Positions 13,520-28,147 are shown, counted from the first letter of the stretch. The stretch is DNA of 64,000 nucleotides from Ectothiorhodospiraceae bacterium (GCA_020831885.1 JAFIFU010000002.1:106402-170401); one strand, 5' to 3'. The notes: a model not told the origin generated them from the sequence alone. Numbers and translations: made by a program.

Positions 13520-13574
13520 TCTGACCGGTCCCGGCCTCCTGACCGGGACCTCGGCACCATATGATGGGGAACCC

Positions 13575-17135
<3,561 letters not shown>

Positions 17136-17139
<4 letters not shown>

Positions 17140-17894
17140 GGCGGCGCCGGATCGATGCGGTCCACCCGTACCCGGTCACCATCGCAGGACCAGCCCACAT
17201 CCTGTCCGACCAGGCGCATGCCGTACCGGCGTCCGGGCCCGGTCTGGTAGGCGGGGCGCGGGTCCAGGGTGAGGGTTTCCGCGATCAGGGTCTCCAGCTC
17301 CCGTGCCTGCTCCGCGGGCAAGGCGGCCAGCCGCTGCCGGGCCTGCTCGGAGAACTCAACCCGCAGCCGCGCCTGGGGCCGCTCGGCATAGGCTGCGGGC
17401 ACGTCCACCCCCGGGGGCTGATCCGCGTAGGGAAGATAAGGCTTGATGTCCAGGACCGGAGTCCCTTCCACCAGATCGTGATTGCCGATCCGGAGGCAGA
17501 GTTCGCTGCCCCGACGGGTCCATCCCAGGCACTCAACCACCGACAGCCCCACCGGATTGGGTCTGAAGGGTGAGCGGGTGGCGAACACACCGCTCCGGCG
17601 GTTGCCGCCCAGCCGGGGTGGTCGCACCGTGGGCCGCCAGCCCTGACCCGCGGATTGGTGAAACCAGAACAGAATCCACAGATGCGAGTAGCCTTCGATA
17701 CCGTCCAGCGCCTCCGGCTGATCAAAGCCTGGCGCCATCACGAGGTCCGCCCGGGACCCGGGTACCAGGCCCGGCTGTCGGGGCGTTCCGAATTTCTCAT
17801 GGAAACAACTGCGCACCCGGGCGATGATCCTGAGCTGCAGCACCTCTGCCTGAGTCCTATGAATCTCGGAGGCCATAGCCGATTCCACCAGCAT
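17136..17894 (-). CDS. trmO: tRNA (N6-threonylcarbamoyladenosine(37)-N6)-methyltransferase TrmO
   Basis: TsaA/VirR-like family: FHEKFGTPRQPGLVP, FRPNPVGLSVVECLG, LDIKPYLPYAD; start chosen downstream of the overlapping acylase ORF end. Confidence 0.88.
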
Positions 17895-17895
17895 G

Positions 17896-20319
17896 TCACA
17901 ACGTGTCGGAGATGCGCTCACTGTCGGGGCGGGGCAGCAGCAGTGCCCGATGACGGGCGGCCGGCGAGACGTTGTCACGCCCCACGTGCCAGGGCACCGG
18001 GCGACCCTGGAGCCAGTCCGTCAGTTGATCGCGGAAATGTCCATGAAACTGCCGTCCGACCACTCCTCCCGCCAGGTTGGCGAGCATATGATCGGCCTGG
18101 CCGAAGTCTACCAGCATGCGGAAGGAATCATGCAACCGGGTCTCATAGGGGGCGTGCTGGGCGTACGCCGCCCGCAGCAAGGTCTCTCCGGAACCGGAAT
18201 AAGGATGGCTGCCACCGCCGAGCAAGTCTCTCCCCGCACCTTCCGTCCGGAGCGGACTCACGAACGTGATCCGATGGGCATCCCCCCAGCGCCAGCGGGA
18301 CGGATCCGGTCCGAACGCCGTGCCCAGCTCGCCCAGGACCTGCTCCAGCGCCCGACGCTCGATCAGTTCCTGGGGAGGCCCGGGCACACCGTGCCAGCCG
18401 TCAAGTTCCCCGTCCATGAGTAACGCATCGAAACGACCCTGCCAGAGATACGGCATGGACAGGTAAGCCCGGGCCAGGGACTGCCCCAGCAAAGGCTCGA
18501 AGGTCTGCCAGGCCAGGGCGCGGTAAAGGCTCTGGTAGATCAGGGGTGCGGCCAGGTCCCGGTGGTCGCGCAGATCCCAGGCCGCCAGGATTTCCCGCAA
18601 TTCCGCCAGACCGGGCATGGACGGCTCCTGATCCAGCAGCCGGTCCATGGCGGCCAGCATGGCCGGCCGCACCTGCTCTGCCTGGGGATTGTGGATATCC
18701 AGCATATAGGACCAGTGTTCTCCGGCATCGCCGGTGTCGTCCTCTTCCAGGAGCCGGGCCAGCCGCCGCTGCCGGTAGCCGGTGGCGAAGGAAAAGCCAT
18801 AGTAGATCTCGGCATCCGGCGGCCTCAGATCGTGATTGGCCGAGGCGACCCAGCCCCGTTCCGGATTCCGCTCCGCCGGCATCTGCTCCGGTGTCAGCCA
18901 ACCCAGCCAGTCATCCTCGGCTCCCACCGGCCGGGGAAACACGCCCTGCCCGTCGGCACGCAGCGGTACCCGACCCGTTGCCCGGATACCGATGGAGCCG
19001 TCCCGCGCCGCATACACCAGATTGAACAGGAAAAGATCCATTCGGCGCGCGGCATCTTCCAGTTCGTCAACAGTGCGGGCTTGCCACAGGGTGTGAAATC
19101 CCGGTTCCCGTTCCCAACCGGAGGGGTCGGCTGATGCGCGGCGTAGGCTCAGCACCCGGCCGCCCACCCGTTCCCCGTGATCGCTGATCACGGGGCCGCG
19201 GCGGGTCTCCCGGATCCGCACGGTCTCGTGGCGGTAGCCACCCTCGGCATGCACATCCCGCACCGCGATGTGCTCCTCGCGAATCCGGAACGGCCGGGAT
19301 TCGTCCCCATCCAGGTAGTGCTCCGGCTGGTCCGGGTCCAGGCGTTCCACGTAAACATCCTGGTTATCGCCGTAACTGTTGGTGACGCCGAAAGCCACGT
19401 ACTGATTACGGCCCACCAGCATACCCGGGAGACCTGGGAGGGCCACCCCGACCGCCTCCACACCGGGAACCGCGAGCCCGATGGGGTGCCACACTCCCGG
19501 CAGGATACGTGCATCAAGATGCGGGTCGTTGACCAGGATCGCGCCACCACTGGCCGACCTTCCGGGCGCGACAGCCCAGGCATTGCTTCCCACCGCGATG
19601 TGATCGGCGAAGCCATGGTCATCCAGGGCGAACTCCGCGGCCAACGGACCACCCGCCGACTCGGGAAGCGGCTGCCCCGCCACCGCCGGGGGCAGCAACC
19701 GGGCCACCGCCTCGTCTCCCAGCCGATCCCGGATCGCCTGCAGCACCAGGCTGGCCCGGTACGTGCCCCCCTGACTCAAGGCAACGAAATGGGCCATGGC
19801 AAGCATATCCGTGACTGTCAGTGGTTCCGCCTCCAGGCCCAGCAGGCGCAGCTCCAGCGGATGCTCATGGGCATGTTCCCGCACGTAGGCGTTGAAGCCC
19901 TCCGCGTACCGTTGCATGGCCCGCTCGGTATCCGGTCCCAGCATTTCCCGGTGGCGCGCCGCTGTTCGGGGCAGATCGTACAGGCGGAGCCGGCGATCAG
20001 AGGTCAGACCGGGCTCGCCGATCAGCGCCGCCAGGCGGCCGTGGATGAGTTCCCGGTAGAACATCACCTGGAACAGCCGGTGCTGGGCTGTGATGAACCC
20101 CTGAGCCAGGTAGAGATCATCCAGATCATCCGCGAACAGGTACGGAATCCCCCGTTCGTCCCGAAAAACCGTGACCGGACCGCTCAGACCGGAAACCCTC
20201 AGCTCACCATTGACCTGGAAATCATTCGCCTGCCACAACCACCAGCTGGCGCCGGCGAGCAGCACCAGCACCAGGATTGCCAGCGAGAGAACAAGGCGGG
20301 GAATCAGACGGGTGACCAT
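17896..20319 (-). CDS. Penicillin acylase family protein (Ntn-hydrolase)
   Basis: About 808 aa; DERGIPYLFADDLDDLYLAQGFITAQHRLFQVMFYRE and GSNAWAVAPGRSASGGAILVNDPHL (catalytic Ser); N-terminal TM segment. Confidence 0.92.
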   Translation of the reverse strand: MVTRLIPRLVLSLAILVLVLLAGASWWLWQANDFQVNGELRVSGLSGPVTVFRDERGIPYLFADDLDDLYLAQGFITAQHRLFQVMFYRELIHGRLAALIGEPGLTSDRRLRLYDLPRTAARHREMLGPDTERAMQRYAEGFNAYVREHAHEHPLELRLLGLEAEPLTVTDMLAMAHFVALSQGGTYRASLVLQAIRDRLGDEAVARLLPPAVAGQPLPESAGGPLAAEFALDDHGFADHIAVGSNAWAVAPGRSASGGAILVNDPHLDARILPGVWHPIGLAVPGVEAVGVALPGLPGMLVGRNQYVAFGVTNSYGDNQDVYVERLDPDQPEHYLDGDESRPFRIREEHIAVRDVHAEGGYRHETVRIRETRRGPVISDHGERVGGRVLSLRRASADPSGWEREPGFHTLWQARTVDELEDAARRMDLFLFNLVYAARDGSIGIRATGRVPLRADGQGVFPRPVGAEDDWLGWLTPEQMPAERNPERGWVASANHDLRPPDAEIYYGFSFATGYRQRRLARLLEEDDTGDAGEHWSYMLDIHNPQAEQVRPAMLAAMDRLLDQEPSMPGLAELREILAAWDLRDHRDLAAPLIYQSLYRALAWQTFEPLLGQSLARAYLSMPYLWQGRFDALLMDGELDGWHGVPGPPQELIERRALEQVLGELGTAFGPDPSRWRWGDAHRITFVSPLRTEGAGRDLLGGGSHPYSGSGETLLRAAYAQHAPYETRLHDSFRMLVDFGQADHMLANLAGGVVGRQFHGHFRDQLTDWLQGRPVPWHVGRDNVSPAARHRALLLPRPDSERISDTL

Positions 20320-20621
20320 CAGCGGGCAGCTCCGGTTGCCAGCGTCCACACCGTCGCCATACGGCGTCAGCATCCATCCGGCAACGATTGCAGATCGGCG
20401 CGGACGACGCAAGAGATCGCGCCACCCGCCTGACGGAATACCCGAACGCCCGGAATCCCGCGGTCAGCAGGACATTGCGGGGCATTCGTCATTCATCCTC
20501 CCGGGTCTTTCCACACAATGGAAATCGTTTCCGAAATACGTGAACCGAAATCCGGGCTAGGCTACAATTTCCGGCGGTTTTCCATTTACCCATGAACATC
20601 CCGTATGAGGAGACACCAGCC

Positions 20622-22796
20622 ATGACGGACCGTGTTGAAGTTGCCGGACTGCAGATCGCCAGGCCCCTGTATGACCTGGTGGCCAACGAGATCACGCCGG
20701 GAACCGGTGTTGACGCAGATCACGTCTGGCAGGCCCTGGGCGACATGGTACGCGACCTGGGGCCGAAGAACCGCGAATTGCTGAAGAAGCGTGACGACAT
20801 CCAGGAAAAGATCGATGCCTGGCATCTGGAACGCAAGGGTCAGCCCCACGATCATGCCGCCTACAAAACGTTCCTGACGGAGCTGGGCTATCTGCTGCCC
20901 GAGGGCGAGGACTTCCAGGTCACCACCCGCAATGTGGATGATGAGATCGCCCGTATCGCCGGCCCCCAGCTCGTGGTTCCGGTGATGAACGCCCGCTTCG
21001 CCCTGAATGCCGCCAATGCCCGCTGGGGCAGCCTGTACGACGCGCTGTACGGAACCGACGCCATCGCGGAGGAGCCCGGCCTGGAGAAGGGGACCAGCTA
21101 CAATCCGAAGCGGGGGGCCGTAGTCGTTGACGAGGCCGCAAAGGTGCTGGACCTGGCCGCGCCGCTGACCCAGGGCAGCCATCGCGATGCCACCGGCTAC
21201 GCCGTGCGTGACGGCAAGCTGGTCGTCAGCCTTCCGGGCGGTGAAACCGGCCTGCGTGAACCGGCCGGGTTCGTGGGCTACAACGGTGATGCGGCAGCGC
21301 CCAGCGCCGTGCTTCTCAAGAACAACGGCCTGCATCTGGAGATCCAGATCGACAAGAGCCACCCCATCGGCAAGGACCACGCCGCCGGGGTGAAGGATGT
21401 CCTGATGGAATCCGCGGTCACGGCGATCCAGGACTGCGAGGACTCCGTGGCTGCCGTGGACGCGGCGGACAAGGTGGTGGTCTACCGCAACTGGCTGGGC
21501 CTGATGAAGGGCGACTTGGAAGAGACCGTGGAAAAAGGCGGCTCCAGCTTCGTTCGCCGGCTCAGCCCCGACCGGGAGTATGTGACACCGGATGGTGGCT
21601 CCCTCACCCTGCATGGTCGCTCGCTGCTGCTGGTTCGCAACGTGGGCCATCTGATGACGACCCCCGCAGTGCTGGACGCAGAGGGCAACGAGATTCCCGA
21701 AGGCATGCTGGACGGCATGATCACCTCCCTGTGCGCCCTGCATGACCTGAAGGGCACGGGCAGGCTGCGTAACTCCCGCGCCGGCAGCGTGTACATCGTG
21801 AAGCCGAAGATGCATGGCCCGGAAGAAGTGGCCTTTGGCTGCGAGATCCTGGACCGGGTGGAGGACGCCCTGGGCCTGGAACGTCACACCCTGAAAATCG
21901 GGGTAATGGATGAGGAGCGTCGTACCACGGTGAATCTGAAGGCCTGCCTGCGGGAGGCACGGGACCGGGTGATCTTCATCAATACCGGCTTCCTGGACCG
22001 GACCGGCGACGAGATCCACACCTCCATGGAGCTGGGTCCTTTCAAGCGGAAAGAAGCCATCAAGGGCGAGCCGTGGATCCAGGCCTACGAGAACTGGAAC
22101 GTGGACATCGGCCTGGAATGCGGCCTCCCCGGCCATGCCCAGATCGGCAAAGGCATGTGGCCCAAACCGGACATGATGCGCGAGATGCTGGACACCAAGC
22201 TGGGGCACCCCATGGCTGGCGCCAACACCGCATGGGTGCCCTCGCCCACGGCGGCCACGCTGCACGCCACCCACTACCATCAGGTGGACGTGCACGCCGT
22301 GCAGGAAGAACTGCGCAAGCGCCCGCGGGCCAGCCTGGACGATATTCTGACCATTCCGGTGGAACAGAACCCGTCCTGGTCGGCCGAGGAAATCCAGCAG
22401 GAGTTGGACAACAACGCCCAGGGCATCCTGGGTTACGTGGTGCGCTGGATCGATCAGGGTGTGGGCTGCTCCAAGGTGCCCGACATCAACGACGTGGGCC
22501 TGATGGAAGACCGCGCCACACTGCGCATCTCCAGCCAGCACATCGCCAACTGGCTGCATCACGGCATTGTCACCGAGCAACAGGTGATGGACACCATGAA
22601 GCGGATGGCCGAGGTGGTGGACCGGCAGAATGCCGGCGACCCCGGCTACCGGAACATGGCGCCGGACTTCGATGACAGCGTGGCCTTTGCCGCCGCCTGC
22701 GAACTGGTGTTCAAGGGGCGCGAGCAGCCAAGCGGTTATACCGAGCCGGTGCTCCACCGTCGCCGTCAGGAAGCGAAGGCGAAGTTCGGCGGCTGA
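20622..22796 (+). CDS. glcB: Malate synthase G
   Basis: About 724 aa; [78 protein letters not shown]. Confidence 0.97.
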   Translation: MTDRVEVAGLQIARPLYDLVANEITPGTGVDADHVWQALGDMVRDLGPKNRELLKKRDDIQEKIDAWHLERKGQPHDHAAYKTFLTELGYLLPEGEDFQVTTRNVDDEIARIAGPQLVVPVMNARFALNAANARWGSLYDALYGTDAIAEEPGLEKGTSYNPKRGAVVVDEAAKVLDLAAPLTQGSHRDATGYAVRDGKLVVSLPGGETGLREPAGFVGYNGDAAAPSAVLLKNNGLHLEIQIDKSHPIGKDHAAGVKDVLMESAVTAIQDCEDSVAAVDAADKVVVYRNWLGLMKGDLEETVEKGGSSFVRRLSPDREYVTPDGGSLTLHGRSLLLVRNVGHLMTTPAVLDAEGNEIPEGMLDGMITSLCALHDLKGTGRLRNSRAGSVYIVKPKMHGPEEVAFGCEILDRVEDALGLERHTLKIGVMDEERRTTVNLKACLREARDRVIFINTGFLDRTGDEIHTSMELGPFKRKEAIKGEPWIQAYENWNVDIGLECGLPGHAQIGKGMWPKPDMMREMLDTKLGHPMAGANTAWVPSPTAATLHATHYHQVDVHAVQEELRKRPRASLDDILTIPVEQNPSWSAEEIQQELDNNAQGILGYVVRWIDQGVGCSKVPDINDVGLMEDRATLRISSQHIANWLHHGIVTEQQVMDTMKRMAEVVDRQNAGDPGYRNMAPDFDDSVAFAAACELVFKGREQPSGYTEPVLHRRRQEAKAKFGG

Positions 22797-22815
22797 CCCA
22801 CCGTGGTTGTGGACC

Positions 22816-22845
22816 ACGAGCACCCCGCAACCGCGGGGTGTTCGT
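22816..22845 (+). terminator. Hairpin terminator downstream of glcB
   Basis: ACGAGCACCCCGC-AACC-GCGGGGTGTTCGT, 13-bp stem with one G-T wobble, starting 20 nt after the glcB stop. Confidence 0.7.
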
Positions 22846-22856
22846 CTTACTAGCCT

Positions 22857-23008
22857 TTAAGGAAGCCCTGAACTATTCCCCTGGTGCTCTGGCTTTGCAG
22901 CGTTGGCGTTCTTGACAAGGACCACGGCCATTGCCTGCGAACGCCGCCTTGTCAGCGCAAGCGAATGGCTCCGCAGAGCATCAGGGGAATAGTTCAGGGC
23001 TTCCTTAA
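22857..23008. repeat. Composite palindromic repeat element, copy A
   Basis: 33-nt terminal inverted arms TTAAGGAAGCCCTGAACTATTCCCCTGGTGCTC / GAGCATCAGGGGAATAGTTCAGGGCTTCCTTAA (32 WC + 1 G-T); core GGCGTTCTTGACAAGGACCACGGCCATTGCCTGCGAACGCCGCCTTGTCAG shared with copies B and C. Confidence 0.93.
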
Positions 23009-23024
23009 GGCCGGTGCCGGAAAA

Positions 23025-23438
23025 TCACTCACCCTGCACGGTGACCGTGATTCTCCGATGGTTGCTCTGATGCCGGTGCTCCCACAACCAGATCCCCTGC
23101 CAGGTGCCCAAGCCCAGGCGACCGGCGGTGACCGGTATGGTCAGATCGCTGCGGGTCAGGACGGAGCGTACATGCGCCGGCATATCGTCCGGACCTTCCG
23201 CAGCGTGTTCGAACAGCGGATCACCGTCCGGCACCAGACGCGCCATGAAACGCTCCAGATCCCGGCATACGGAAGGATCCGCATTCTCCGAGAGGATCAG
23301 CGAGGCGCTGGTGTGATGGATGAAAACATGGCAAAGCCCGGTCTTCACCCCGGACTGGCGGACCACCTGAGCCACGTCCGCCGTCATCTCCCGCAGTTCG
23401 CGTCCCGCCGTGCGTATGCTGATACCCTGTTGATACAT
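23025..23438 (-). CDS. YjbQ family protein (secondary thiamine-phosphate synthase-like)
   Basis: MYQQGISIRTAGRELREMTADV; CHVFIHHTSASLILSENADPSVCRDLERFM, HLQGIWLWEHR-like terminus. Confidence 0.88.
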   Translation of the reverse strand: MYQQGISIRTAGRELREMTADVAQVVRQSGVKTGLCHVFIHHTSASLILSENADPSVCRDLERFMARLVPDGDPLFEHAAEGPDDMPAHVRSVLTRSDLTIPVTAGRLGLGTWQGIWLWEHRHQSNHRRITVTVQGE

Positions 23439-23477
23439 GATCCCTCCCACCGGCGCAGTCGATCCGCCCCAAGTCCG

Positions 23478-23504
23478 CTAGGGAAGCGCTGATCTATTCC
23501 CTAG
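23478..23504. repeat. Solo copy of the repeat arm (short palindrome) overlapping the lhr stop codon
   Basis: CTAGGGAAGCGCTGATCTATTCCCTAG; CTAGGGAA/TTCCCTAG ends are perfect inverted repeats; matches the composite element arms. Confidence 0.85.
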
Positions 23505-26500
23505 GCTGACCCCGGCCTGAACTCGCCGCTGGAACCTGTTCCCGGCGGGGCCGACGGCCGCGTCCTGAGCCTGGCCATGGTGGTACGGCGGAGCTGTTCC
23601 TGAATCAGCCACTGGGTTTCCGACGGACAATCCTGTAGAAACCGGACCTCTCCATTCTGAAGTACGGCCTCGGGGACGCCATCCCGGTACAGCAGACGAT
23701 TACCCGGCATCGCCGGCAGGCGGGCCCCGGGGGCCACGATCCCCGCAAGATTCAGGGGATCGGAAGCCGACACCACCACGCGGGTTCCGTCGGTCTGCTG
23801 CCGGCGCATGGCCTTCAGGGCGCCAACCGCCTCCGGCAGAGCGAACTGCTCACCGGCGAACTGCTGCACGAAGCGCCCGCCCCGGATCTCGTCCCGGGCT
23901 TCCAGTCGCCGGTACACATACAACAACTCCCGCCAGGGGGGCAGGGCCTGTTCCCGTTCAAGCACCCGCCGGAACACCACGCCGTAGCGCTGCAGCAGCA
24001 CCCAGGCGATATGTTCCAGATGTTCCATGTTCCCGGCGGGGCGTTTCCCGTACCCCGAGGGCGGCGCCGGTCCCTCGGCGAGGCCGACCCAGCGGCCGGC
24101 GGCATCCACACCCGGAGCGGTGCGCCTTCCCCGTCGACGGCTGCCGGCCGCCATGGACGGGCGCTTGTGAGCCGGTGCAATCAGGGCGCGCAGACCGTTG
24201 AAGGTGTCCGAGGTCACCAGCCCCCAGGTACTCAGTTCCCCCAGGGCCTCCTCCACCTGGGTCCGCAGCATACCCGTGGACCGGACCAGATCGGCAAAGA
24301 ACATGGCGCCCCCGACCTGCAGTGCGTCCCGCACCCTGGACGCCCCTGCCGACAGCGGAACCGCTCCAGGCTCCGGCAAGGGTGCGGTGATCCGCCAGTC
24401 GGTCAGTGCCGCGCGTTCCAGCAGGGTGATGGGGGTATTCCGCAGCGGCCCGGGACGGAATGGGGTACCGCTGGCCGGGTTGCCCGGCGGCAACAACCGC
24501 AGCCAGATGAAGCGCCCGCTGGCCAGGAGTTGATCCAGCAGATGGGGCGCGTAATCCGCAACCCGCCCAGGCAGGACGTCCTCCTCCCAGGCGGCGGCGG
24601 CCACCGGAAACCCTTCCAGCCGTTCCACTGCACCCGCCAGGGCCTCCAGCCCCTCCCCCGGTTCCAGCAGGCCATGCCAGTCCAGCAGAAAGCGCAGATA
24701 GTCCCGGACGGATGCCGGCTCGATCTCCGCCCGGCGCCGATCCAGGGTATAACGGTGCATACGGGCCAGCAGACGACGCTCGCACCATTCCGTTTCATCC
24801 CCGCCCCCGGTGAAACGCCCCTGAATCACGAAACCCTCCGCTTCCAGCCGGAGCACGGCCACCTGCCCCCGGTCCGGGGGCAGGCCCAGGGGCTTCACCA
24901 GTTCGGACACCCTGACCGGCCCCAGGGCCTCCAGCCGCGAGCGCAGCAACTCAAGCAGAGCATCATCGGCATTGGCCGGCGGCTGCCCCACCGGTGCAAC
25001 GGCGGGCTGCAAGGGGACATCCGGACACAGCGACAGCACTTCCGCCAGGCGCTCCGCGGCGACCCACAGGATCTCACCACCACCCGGCATCGCCGCCGCG
25101 GTCGCCCGCCCTTGGCCCACCAGGGTGTCGAAGTCCGGACGCCAGCGCTCGCCTTCCCGCGCGGTCAGGAAGCCACAGAGGACCAGGGCCTCATGCAACT
25201 CGTCCGCATCCCGGGGCGACGGCCAGGCTTCGGCACAAACCCGGCGGATCACCTCGGGATGGTAACGGGATGCCGCGGCTGCGGCGGCGACATCCAGATC
25301 CCCGCCGGTCCGCACACTCAGGGTGCGCCGTTCCTCCTGCTCGCCATCATCCAGGAAGGCATAAGGCCGGGCATTGACCACTTCCTCTGCCAACGGCGAC
25401 GGCACCGCGAGATCCCGCCCGCTGACCGCAAGCTCCCCCCGCTCCAGGCGGTTGAGCACCCCCTGCAGACCCGGGAGATCCATGGCCTCGGTCAGGCAGT
25501 CCGTCAGGGTCTGGGCCACCAGCGGATGCTCCGGAATCTCCCGGGCGCCGGCCAGGTTCTCGGCGCACGCCAACTGATCGGGGAACACCACCGACAGCAG
25601 ATCCTCCGAGTCCTGGCGCTGGAACTGCGCCGGGCGGCGCCGGCCGTTATGGGTGCGCAGCACCGCCAGGGCAACGGAGACGTTCCAGCGCCATCGCACA
25701 CCGAACATGGGGGCGTCCAGCAAAGCCTGGGTCAGGACATCGGCCACTGTGCCGCTGTTCAGATAACGCCAGACCTCGTCCAGCACGAAACTGTGGGTGG
25801 GGCCCAGCGACAGCACGATGCTGTCCTCCAGCGCGGCGGCCTGCAGCTCGAAATTGAACTTGCGGCAGAAGCGCTTGCGCAGGGCCAGCCCCCAGGCCCG
25901 GTTGATGCGCGAACCGTACGGGGAATGCAGTACCAGGTGCATGTCGCCGGCTTCGTCGAAAAAGCGCTCCAGAACCAGATGCTGCTGACTGGGAATGGTG
26001 CCCAATGCGGCCCGCGCCACCGCCAGATAGCGGGCAAGCTGCTGCGCCGCCGCGGGCGGCAGTCCGTAATCTGCCGACAACCATGCCTCCAGCGCCACCT
26101 CGCCGCCATCCGCCAGCCACCGATCAGCCCCGGCCCGCAGGCGGGACACCGCCTCGGATAACTCAGCGGTGCGCTCGGGCGCTTCCCCGAACCAGAATGG
26201 GATGCTGGGCGGCAGCCCCTTCGCATCCTCCACCAGCACCCGGCCCGACTCCACCTTGAGGATGCGATAGGCCAGGTTGCCCAGTTGAAAGATGTCGCCG
26301 GGCATGCTCTCGAAGGCGAAGTCCTCGTTCACCGAACCCACCCGGAAGCCTTCCGGCTGCAGGATCACGTCGTAGTCGAACTGGTCCGGAATGGCACCGC
26401 CGTTGGTCAGCGCCACCAGCCGCGCGTTGCGGCGCGGCCGCAGGCGGCCGTTCACCCGGTCCCGGTGGAGGTAGGCGCCCCGGCGTCCGCGTCGTGTGGT

Positions 26501-27865
26501 GTAACCGTCCGCCAGCATCTGCAACACACTGGAGAACGTCTCCCGCGTCAGGGCCCGGTAGGGCCAGGCGGCGGTGTATTGCCTGTACAGCGCCTCCTCC
26601 TCCCACTCTCCGGCCGCGGCCAGCTCTGCCACCACCTGCTGGGCCAGCACGTCCAGTGGGGCTTCCGGTATCCGCAAACGGTCCAACTCGCCCCGGTTCG
26701 CGGCTCCGATCAATGCCGCGCATTCCAGCAGATCGTCCCGGGTCAACGGAAACAGCCGTCCCCGGGGCAGCCTGCCCACACCGTGGCCGGAGCGCCCCAC
26801 CCGCTGCAGCAGGGCCGCCACGGAGCGCGGAGACCCCAGTTGGCAGACCAGGTCCACCTCCCCGATATCGATCCCCAGTTCCAGCGACGCCGTGGCCACC
26901 ATGGCCCGCAGCTCGCCCCGTTTCAGCCGCTGCTCGGCCGCCAGGCGGTGTTCGCGGGAAAGGCTGCCGTGGTGGGATGTGACCGCCTCTTCCCCCAACC
27001 GGTCCGCCAGATGGCGGGCCACCCGTTCGCACACCCGCCGGGTATTGGCAAAGATCAGGGTGGTCCGGTTCCCGGCCATCAGTTCCGCCAGACGATCGTA
27101 GACCTCTTCCCAGACCTCGTTGGCCATCACCGCAGTCAGCGGCGAGGGGGGAACCTCGATGGCAAGGTCCCGCTCACGGACATGTCCCGTATCGATGATC
27201 CGGCAGTCAGCACCCCCGGTGAGGAAATCCGCCACCCGTTCCACGGGCTTCTGGGTGGCGGACAGACCAATGCGCTGCGGTGGCCGGCCAGTGAGCGCGT
27301 TCAGGCGTTCCAGCGACAGCGCCAGGTGCGAACCGCGCTTGCTGCCGGCGATAGCGTGGATCTCGTCCACGATGACCGTGCGCACGGTCTTCAGCATCTC
27401 GCGACCGGAGCCGGAGGTGAGCAGGATGTAAAGGGATTCGGGCGTGGTCACCACGATATGCGGTGGCCGCTTGCGCATGCGCTGGCGGTCCGCGGCCGGC
27501 GTATCTCCCGTGCGCACCCAGGCCTGAATATCCGGCCCGGCAACCCCCAGTGCGGTCAGTTGTCCGGCGATTCCTTCCAGCGGGCGCTGCAGGTTGCGCT
27601 GGATGTCGTTGGACAGGGCCCGAAGCGGCGATACGTAGAGAACCACCGTTTCGTCGGGAAGCGCCTGATCGAGTCCGCGCCGAACCAGGCCATCAATGGC
27701 GGCGAGAAAGGCGGCCAGGGTCTTCCCGGAGCCGGTGGGGGCGGCGATCACCACATGATCGCCAGCCATGATCGCCGGCCAGGCGCGTGCCTGCACCTCG
27801 GTGGGTGCCCCGAGTTCCCGCTGGAACCAGGCCTGCACGGCAGCGTGGAAACCATCGAACGCCAT
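23501..27865 (-). CDS. lhr: Lhr-type large ATP-dependent helicase
   Basis: About 1450 aa; IAAPTGSGKTLAAFLAAIDGL, VDEIHAIAGSKRGSHLALSLERL, LELGIDIGEVDLVCQLGSPRSVAALLQRVGRSGH; Lhr core and C-terminal regions. Confidence 0.95.
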   Translation of the reverse strand: MAFDGFHAAVQAWFQRELGAPTEVQARAWPAIMAGDHVVIAAPTGSGKTLAAFLAAIDGLVRRGLDQALPDETVVLYVSPLRALSNDIQRNLQRPLEGIAGQLTALGVAGPDIQAWVRTGDTPAADRQRMRKRPPHIVVTTPESLYILLTSGSGREMLKTVRTVIVDEIHAIAGSKRGSHLALSLERLNALTGRPPQRIGLSATQKPVERVADFLTGGADCRIIDTGHVRERDLAIEVPPSPLTAVMANEVWEEVYDRLAELMAGNRTTLIFANTRRVCERVARHLADRLGEEAVTSHHGSLSREHRLAAEQRLKRGELRAMVATASLELGIDIGEVDLVCQLGSPRSVAALLQRVGRSGHGVGRLPRGRLFPLTRDDLLECAALIGAANRGELDRLRIPEAPLDVLAQQVVAELAAAGEWEEEALYRQYTAAWPYRALTRETFSSVLQMLADGYTTRRGRRGAYLHRDRVNGRLRPRRNARLVALTNGGAIPDQFDYDVILQPEGFRVGSVNEDFAFESMPGDIFQLGNLAYRILKVESGRVLVEDAKGLPPSIPFWFGEAPERTAELSEAVSRLRAGADRWLADGGEVALEAWLSADYGLPPAAAQQLARYLAVARAALGTIPSQQHLVLERFFDEAGDMHLVLHSPYGSRINRAWGLALRKRFCRKFNFELQAAALEDSIVLSLGPTHSFVLDEVWRYLNSGTVADVLTQALLDAPMFGVRWRWNVSVALAVLRTHNGRRRPAQFQRQDSEDLLSVVFPDQLACAENLAGAREIPEHPLVAQTLTDCLTEAMDLPGLQGVLNRLERGELAVSGRDLAVPSPLAEEVVNARPYAFLDDGEQEERRTLSVRTGGDLDVAAAAAASRYHPEVIRRVCAEAWPSPRDADELHEALVLCGFLTAREGERWRPDFDTLVGQGRATAAAMPGGGEILWVAAERLAEVLSLCPDVPLQPAVAPVGQPPANADDALLELLRSRLEALGPVRVSELVKPLGLPPDRGQVAVLRLEAEGFVIQGRFTGGGDETEWCERRLLARMHRYTLDRRRAEIEPASVRDYLRFLLDWHGLLEPGEGLEALAGAVERLEGFPVAAAAWEEDVLPGRVADYAPHLLDQLLASGRFIWLRLLPPGNPASGTPFRPGPLRNTPITLLERAALTDWRITAPLPEPGAVPLSAGASRVRDALQVGGAMFFADLVRSTGMLRTQVEEALGELSTWGLVTSDTFNGLRALIAPAHKRPSMAAGSRRRGRRTAPGVDAAGRWVGLAEGPAPPSGYGKRPAGNMEHLEHIAWVLLQRYGVVFRRVLEREQALPPWRELLYVYRRLEARDEIRGGRFVQQFAGEQFALPEAVGALKAMRRQQTDGTRVVVSASDPLNLAGIVAPGARLPAMPGNRLLYRDGVPEAVLQNGEVRFLQDCPSETQWLIQEQLRRTTMARLRTRPSAPPGTGSSGEFRPGSA

Positions 27866-28147
27866 GGCATACCCCGTGGGAAAGGAAGCGTCATCGGCCG
27901 GGTGTTTCACCGGGGTGCCGACCCCCGCCGGATAGCTCCACTACTGTAGCAAACTGCAGCCTCCCCCTGTCACGCGGTCGCCGGTTCCCTGGCCCGCGTG
28001 ACAAGGCCGGGAGAGACCAGGCCGCCCTCCTGCATCGGTCGCTTTTCGCGTGTCATTTACCGTCAACTAGGTTATATTGCATCGCAGCATTTCCCGTTGT
28101 TACGGTGTCCACCGTGGCACGTTTTCCACAACGCCTGGAGGTTGCGC

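Noticed and set aside
22884-23492. Plus-strand ORF containing GVLDKDHGHCLRTPPC (and the same peptide in ORFs at 34837 and 40755)
   Set aside because: The shared peptide is just translation of the repeat core in one frame; copies differ by indels and continue into unrelated sequence, so it is not a conserved protein.
23501-27865. Defence island around the Lhr helicase
   Set aside because: Neighbours (yjbQ, DUF3141, MFS) are ordinary and no nuclease, toxin, or other defence-associated gene is adjacent.
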